NCBI GenBank assembly: GCA_002309795.1
Contig: DBXZ01000046.1
Location: 57,233-113,601, forward strand
DNA from: Bacteroidales bacterium UBA1199
GTDB taxonomy: Bacteria > Bacteroidota > Bacteroidia > Bacteroidales > UBA932
Direction: 5' to 3'
Length of the DNA stretch: 56,369 nt
The notes beneath the pieces were generated by a model, which saw only the letters and a program-made list of their open reading frames with translations, was not told the origin of the DNA and did not search any database. A program made the position numbers and the translations under genes. Shown here piece by piece: positions 52,053-56,369 of this stretch; the first letter of the stretch is position 1, and the number at the start of each line of letters is the position of its first letter.

Positions 52053-55000
52053 ATGAAAAAGTTATTTAGACTCTTTTGTGCATTCGCGGCTATCGCTTCT
52101 TTTGCCGTAGCCTGCGATGAACCGGTTCCGGAAGACACCACGGTAACCCTTACCGCGAGCTTCGCACCGCTTACCCGCACGACCATCGATGACGAACTGA
52201 CTCCCGCCTGGGAGAAGGGCGATCTGCTCTATGCTTCCGACGGCGCCGTTCTCGTCAGCGCAGCGGTCGCAGATGCTGACAACGGCAAGAAGATGGCATC
52301 CTTCGATTTCGAAGGACTCGCCACCAGCCAGGGAGCTGTAAGCGTTTCCTATTATGCGCTCTACGGCGGTAGCGTGTCCCGCACGGATGCCACCCACTTC
52401 TCCTTTGGCCTGACCAACGACGGCAGCTGGAAAGCGGCGCACGCCGCTGTGGGAAAGGCGGCCAACGGCAATGTCACGCTGAAATCCATCACCTCCGCCG
52501 TCTCTTTCAAGACCTCCGGCAGGAACATCACCTCCGTGACGCTCTCCGGTCTGGCTGAGACCGACAAGTTCCCGACCAAGGTTACTGCCGACGTGACCAG
52601 CACGCCGCTCGTTACCGTGGAATCCGCTGCAACCCTGCGGGCTGACGTGAACAAGAAAGCCGGCGTCTACTACTTCGGTTTCTTCCCGGTAGAGAACATC
52701 AGCGGCCTCAAGGTGACCGTGAACTATGAAGGCGGCGACGTGAAGGAGATTCTCTTCAGGGAGAGCTACAGTTTCGCAGCCGGCAAGATCGTGGAACTCG
52801 GCAATATCGACGAGAAAGAGGACAACAGCAAGGTGGTCCTGACCGCCGGTTTCGGCCCGGCTGCCGGTGGAGTCGAAGCCACCTACTTCGACGAAGTCCG
52901 CGGCCTTCTCTGGGCGAAGGGCGACCTTCTCTATGCATCCGACGGTACCACGCTGGCCAGCGCGGCTGTCACCGACGCAGACAACGGCCAGGGTACCGCA
53001 ACCTTCACCTACCCCACCCTCGACTATGACGCAACCGACTATTACGGCATTTATGCCGGAGCGGGTACCGTGGAGCAGAAAGACGCCACCCACTTTACGA
53101 TTGCAATGGCATCCGACGGCACCATGGGCAACTCCCATGTCTCTCTTGGAAAGGCTGTTGACAACGACATCAGATTGACGACCATCTCCTCCGCCGTAAC
53201 GTTCAAGACCGCCGGTGAGAACATCACCACCGTGACGCTCTCCGGCCTGGCTGAGACCGACAACTTCCCGACCAAGGTTACCGTCGGCGTGGGCGACACG
53301 GCGCCCGTTACCGAGGAATCCGCTGAAACCCTGACGGTTGCCGTGAACAAGAAAGCCGGCCTCTACTTCTTCGGCTTCTTCCCGGTAGAGAACATCAGCG
53401 GCATTAAGGTGACCGTGAACTATGAAGGCGGCGACGTGAAGGAAATCCTCCTCAAGGATGTCCACAGCTTCGCAGCCGGCAGTATCCTGGAACTCGGCAA
53501 TATCGACGAGCAACCGGACAACAGCAAGGTTGTCCTGACCGCAGGCTTCGGTGCCAACGGTGCAATCGGTGCCGAAGGCACTTTCTACACGGAAGACCTT
53601 ACACTTGCCTGGGCGACTGGCGACCTCCTCTATGCATCCGACGGTACCACGCTGGCCAGCGCGGCTGTCGAAGATGCCGACAACGGCAAGAGCACTGCTA
53701 CTTTCACCTACACCGGCCTCGACTATGACGCAACCGATTATTACGGCATCTATGCCGGTGCAGGTACCGTGGAGCAGAAAGACGCCACCCACTTTACGAT
53801 TGCAGTGGCACCCGACGGCACCTGGGGCAACGCCCAGGTCGCTTTCGGCAAGGCTGCTGAAAATGACATCCGGTTGAGCACCCTCTCCACCGGCGTCGCA
53901 TTCACCATCGCCGGCACCGACATCGCTTCCGTCACCCTTTCCGGTCTGATTGAAGACGACGAATTCCCGACGAAGGCCACCCTGAACACAGCCGACAAGA
54001 CGTTTGTCAACGAAGACGCTGTGACCTCCCTGACCGCCAACGTGGGTGGCAAGGCCGGTACCTACTACCTGGGCTTCTTCCCGGTTGAAGGCATCAGCGG
54101 CCTCAAACTGACCGCAAACTACGGCGCAGGCGAACCCAAGAGCGTAATCTTCAAGGAGGCCTTCAACTTCAAGACCGGCGACGTTCTGGATCTCGGCAAG
54201 CTCGATCCCCTCTTCGGCAAGACCTTCTGCACGGTTGAACAGAAAGACTTCACGGCAGTTTCCGGTACGATCGAGGGCGGATTCAAGTACACCTCCTACA
54301 AGGGATACTCGAGTACGAATCCCGCTATCTATAACAATGCGATTCGTCTTTATCAGGCTCCCTCCGGCAACGATACGGGCGGTTACATCGTGATCGAATC
54401 CAACGGCGACATGATGACCGAAGTTCATCTCGATATCGCCAACAGCACGACGTACCTCTACTCGGTTGGTGATGCAGAAATAACCGAAGCAGCTGCCAAT
54501 GTCACGGCTGCAGCCGGCATCACCATCTCCGACATTGAAACCGACAGGGTGGTCGTGTACTGCGCAGATAAGAGTAGCGACAAACGCCTGAACATCAAGG
54601 CTATCCGCATCAAGTATCTCGAAGATGGCCGCACAGTCCAGACGCTCTCGTTCCCCGAGGCTTCCTACACCGCCCTCATGGGCACGCCGTTCGAGGCTCC
54701 GGTTCTCTCCGGCGCCCACACGGCCCTCACCTACACCAGCTCCAACACGGCAGTCGCAACGGTCGACGCTTCGACCGGTGCCATTACGCTGATGGGAGCC
54801 GGCACTACCACCATCTCGGTCAAAGCCGCTGCCGACGACACCTACAAACCGGGCCGGGCAAGCTACGACCTGACGGTCGCGGATCCGGTACAGGGCATTG
54901 CAGGCATCAAACGGGCCATCGACAACTCGACCAGCACGCCGTTCGCAGCCACCCTGTCGGGCGCTGTCGTCACGCTGGTTCAGGACGCATATCCTTACAC

Positions 55001-56207
55001 CGTCTACATCCAGCAGGGCAATGATGCGATGTATCTCTACAACGCATTCGGCAATGCTGCCAGCAAGCTGAAAGTCGGCGACCGGATCGACGGTCTCGTA
55101 ACCGGAGCCGGCATCCGTTTCAATCCCGCCACCCTCGAAGTCACGGCATTTGACTACTCCAACGCGACCATTACGCCCGATCAGGAGGTACCTACTGTCT
55201 TTACCACCGTCAAGGCGCTCAAAGAGGCGTTCGCACGCTACGAATACTGCCGTGTCAAAGTAGAAGACGTGCTCGTCACCGATGAGCTTACCACTTCCGA
55301 CCAGGACGGTGCCATTGCGCAGGGCGAGGATACCGTTATCCTCCGCGCCCAGGTCAAGAATGCCATCGCCATCGAAAAAGGTACTACCATCGACCTGGTT
55401 GCATGGCCCACCTATTACTACAACAAGAACACATCCACTACGACCAACCAGTTGGGTGTCTGGGCTCAGTCTGACATTACCGCCAAAGGTGGCGAGGGCC
55501 GCATTGAAATGCAGTCCACAAAGGTCATGACCGTCGGCGAGCACTGGACGATTGGCGCTACCTGCAACTCTGGGGCAACCGTCTCCTACGCTTCCGATGA
55601 TTCGGGCGTCGCCTCTGTTGATCCCGCCACGGGCGAAGTGACGGCTATCGCTGCCGGTAAAGCTACCATCACCGCCTCCGCTCCCGCTGCCAACAACTTC
55701 ACGGCAGCCGAAGCTACCTGCGTGATTACGGTCAACGCCGCAGGCCAGGTCAGTTACTTCAAGAAGGTTACTTCGAATGAAGGACTAAAGGCCGGTACCT
55801 ACCTGATTGTTTATGAAAAGGGACCTTATGCATTCGACGGTTCACTTGCAAAACTTGATGCAGTGAATGACTATGTTTCCGTCACAATTAACGATAGCAA
55901 GATTGAAGCTACCGACGCTATGAGACAGGCTTCCTTTACGTTCACTGTTTCTGATGGGGTCTGGGCTATCCAGTCCAAGAGCGGTTACTACATCGGCCAG
56001 ACCTCTGATGCCAATGGTTTGCAGAGCAGCACGTCTACACAGTACAAGAATACTGTCTCGATTGACGGCTCGGGTAATGCTGACATCATCAGCAGTAGCG
56101 CCCATCTGCGTTTCAATTCCGCATCGAATCAATTGCGTTTCCGCTATTACAAGGCCGCTTCTTACTCGGCACAGCAGGTAATTGCCCTCTATCTGCTTGA
56201 CGAATAG
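52053..56207 (+). CDS. Large repeat surface lipoprotein with fimbrillin-like, OB-fold and Ig-like domains
   Basis: 1384 residues; lipoprotein signal ends at Cys21 (FAVACDEPVPED). Three tandem units of about 233 residues (about 31-260, 261-495, 496-725) each hold LW-KGDLLYASDG, TVTLSGL-E-D-FPTK and FGFFPVE-ISG-K-T-NY. This resembles the TRT...W-GD pattern of fimbrillin/Mfa-type proteins. A beta domain (about 730-860), an Ig-like Big_2 domain (about 865-945), an OB-fold-like domain (about 950-1145), a second Big_2 domain (about 1150-1230) and a lectin-like C-terminal domain (about 1235-1384) follow. It is likely a surface adhesin or ligand-binding protein. It is monocistronic, with an upstream spacer and a strong terminator. 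Confidence 0.7.
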   Translation: MKKLFRLFCAFAAIASFAVACDEPVPEDTTVTLTASFAPLTRTTIDDELTPAWEKGDLLYASDGAVLVSAAVADADNGKKMASFDFEGLATSQGAVSVSYYALYGGSVSRTDATHFSFGLTNDGSWKAAHAAVGKAANGNVTLKSITSAVSFKTSGRNITSVTLSGLAETDKFPTKVTADVTSTPLVTVESAATLRADVNKKAGVYYFGFFPVENISGLKVTVNYEGGDVKEILFRESYSFAAGKIVELGNIDEKEDNSKVVLTAGFGPAAGGVEATYFDEVRGLLWAKGDLLYASDGTTLASAAVTDADNGQGTATFTYPTLDYDATDYYGIYAGAGTVEQKDATHFTIAMASDGTMGNSHVSLGKAVDNDIRLTTISSAVTFKTAGENITTVTLSGLAETDNFPTKVTVGVGDTAPVTEESAETLTVAVNKKAGLYFFGFFPVENISGIKVTVNYEGGDVKEILLKDVHSFAAGSILELGNIDEQPDNSKVVLTAGFGANGAIGAEGTFYTEDLTLAWATGDLLYASDGTTLASAAVEDADNGKSTATFTYTGLDYDATDYYGIYAGAGTVEQKDATHFTIAVAPDGTWGNAQVAFGKAAENDIRLSTLSTGVAFTIAGTDIASVTLSGLIEDDEFPTKATLNTADKTFVNEDAVTSLTANVGGKAGTYYLGFFPVEGISGLKLTANYGAGEPKSVIFKEAFNFKTGDVLDLGKLDPLFGKTFCTVEQKDFTAVSGTIEGGFKYTSYKGYSSTNPAIYNNAIRLYQAPSGNDTGGYIVIESNGDMMTEVHLDIANSTTYLYSVGDAEITEAAANVTAAAGITISDIETDRVVVYCADKSSDKRLNIKAIRIKYLEDGRTVQTLSFPEASYTALMGTPFEAPVLSGAHTALTYTSSNTAVATVDASTGAITLMGAGTTTISVKAAADDTYKPGRASYDLTVADPVQGIAGIKRAIDNSTSTPFAATLSGAVVTLVQDAYPYTVYIQQGNDAMYLYNAFGNAASKLKVGDRIDGLVTGAGIRFNPATLEVTAFDYSNATITPDQEVPTVFTTVKALKEAFARYEYCRVKVEDVLVTDELTTSDQDGAIAQGEDTVILRAQVKNAIAIEKGTTIDLVAWPTYYYNKNTSTTTNQLGVWAQSDITAKGGEGRIEMQSTKVMTVGEHWTIGATCNSGATVSYASDDSGVASVDPATGEVTAIAAGKATITASAPAANNFTAAEATCVITVNAAGQVSYFKKVTSNEGLKAGTYLIVYEKGPYAFDGSLAKLDAVNDYVSVTINDSKIEATDAMRQASFTFTVSDGVWAIQSKSGYYIGQTSDANGLQSSTSTQYKNTVSIDGSGNADIISSSAHLRFNSASNQLRFRYYKAASYSAQQVIALYLLDE
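52230..54200 (+). repeat. Three tandem coding repeats of about 700 bases
   Basis: The same landmark (codons for LYASDG) starts at 52230, 52932 and 53631, giving periods of 702 and 699 bases. Units 2 and 3 share a 39-base identical run (52932-52970 and 53631-53669) and long stretches nearby. Units 1 and 2 are instead closest near their 3' ends. Confidence 0.8.
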
Positions 56208-56227
56208 TCGTTGAACCGGAATTCCTG

Positions 56228-56259
56228 CGGGGCGGCGGAACGGCCGCCCCGTTTTTTTT
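56228..56259 (+). terminator. Rho-independent terminator of the repeat lipoprotein gene
   Basis: CGGGGCGGC (56228-56236) pairs perfectly with GCCGCCCCG (56243-56251) around a six-base loop, then eight T. It is 20 bases after the stop codon. Confidence 0.9.
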
Positions 56260-56261
56260 GT

Positions 56262-56269
56262 TACCTTTG
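56262..56269 (+). promoter_or_regulatory. -7 promoter box of the exchanger gene
   Basis: TACCTTTG fits TAnnTTTG, starts two bases after the terminator T tract and ends six bases before the ATG at 56276. This is the same terminator, box and start layout as at 2937-2981. Confidence 0.6.
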
Positions 56270-56275
56270 CGCGGT

Positions 56276-56369
56276 ATGATTTGGGACATCCTCCTCTTTA
56301 TCGTGGGTTCTGCGCTGGTCGTACTCGGCGCTGACTGGCTGGTAGACGGCGCATCGGCCGTGGCCCGCC
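56276..56369 (+). CDS. Na+/Ca2+ exchanger family (CaCA) membrane protein, N-terminal part
   Basis: Only the first 31 residues are in the window; the gene runs off the right edge. They contain a first membrane helix and LGADWLVDGASAVAR, which is the conserved opening of the bacterial YrbG-type calcium/sodium antiporters. The full protein would be an inner-membrane exchanger of about 310-320 residues. The start is fixed by the promoter box six bases upstream, which implies an almost leaderless message. Confidence 0.75.
   Translation, partial: MIWDILLFIVGSALVVLGADWLVDGASAVAR

Noticed and set aside
52062..55544. An 1160-codon minus-strand open frame opposite the repeat lipoprotein
   Set aside because: It mirrors the plus-strand repeats and has no signal or motif; the plus gene has signal peptide, domains and terminator.

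Overview
This window is about 56 kb of GC-rich Bacteroidales chromosome. The Bacteroidota signs are SusC/SusD-type receptors, many lipoproteins with a Cys at residues 17-25, BACON, fimbrillin-like and DUF5689 domains, TamL, and -7 promoter boxes of the form TAnnTTTG with few Shine-Dalgarno sites. A HydG maturase and a predicted pyrophosphate-dependent phosphofructokinase point to an anaerobe, probably from a gut or rumen. The exact family is not resolved; a Rikenellaceae-like lineage is only a guess. I saw no rRNA, tRNA, CRISPR array or insertion sequence, and no gene-free stretch longer than 300 bases.

Layout. (1) 1-2312, minus strand: a truncated M28-type peptidase and the umuDC SOS mutagenesis pair. 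(2) 2411-3538: a small outer-membrane barrel and an unknown lipoprotein. (3) 3671-12167: a surface nucleic-acid-scavenging locus made of a BACON/OB-fold lipoprotein, a DNA/RNA non-specific endonuclease, an endonuclease/exonuclease/phosphatase-fold enzyme, a TonB-dependent receptor and a DUF5689 lipoprotein. With tight spacing it continues into tamL, a predicted PPi-dependent phosphofructokinase, an RNA methyltransferase and a NagB/PIG-L fusion (to 18228). (4) A minus-strand CBM9-like gene (18353-18997) converges on that operon at a repeat-rich hairpin spacer.

(5) 19221-42294 is a long co-directional cluster and the most interesting part. It encodes a ceramidase-family lipoprotein, two GH20 hexosaminidases, MurQ and a SusC/SusD pair. 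Five more lipoproteins follow, two of which form a duplicated two-gene module: a transglutaminase-like Cys-His-Asp protein with pseudomurein-binding-repeat-like segments, followed by a TIM-barrel putative glycosidase. The cluster ends with a MurK-like kinase, an MFS sugar transporter, an AmgK/NahK-like kinase and a HAD phosphatase. I read this as a cell-wall amino-sugar harvesting locus. Its transglutaminase-like proteins resemble the archaeal and phage pseudomurein endoisopeptidases (PeiW/PeiP type), so the target could be methanogen walls. MurQ and the MurT/MurK-like genes instead point to bacterial peptidoglycan. The two are not exclusive, and the sequence alone cannot decide.

(6) 42346-51842: a housekeeping operon of ligA, hydG, rel, an Ig-like lipoprotein, an outer-membrane barrel and ispG. 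(7) 52053-56207: a 1384-residue repeat lipoprotein with a strong terminator. (8) 56276 to the end: the start of a Na+/Ca2+ exchanger.

Non-coding signals include nearly leaderless promoters fused to upstream terminators, a GC-alternating leader shared by the nuclease and cell-wall operons, and a dispersed hairpin repeat whose stem shows a compensatory base change between copies 33 kb apart.
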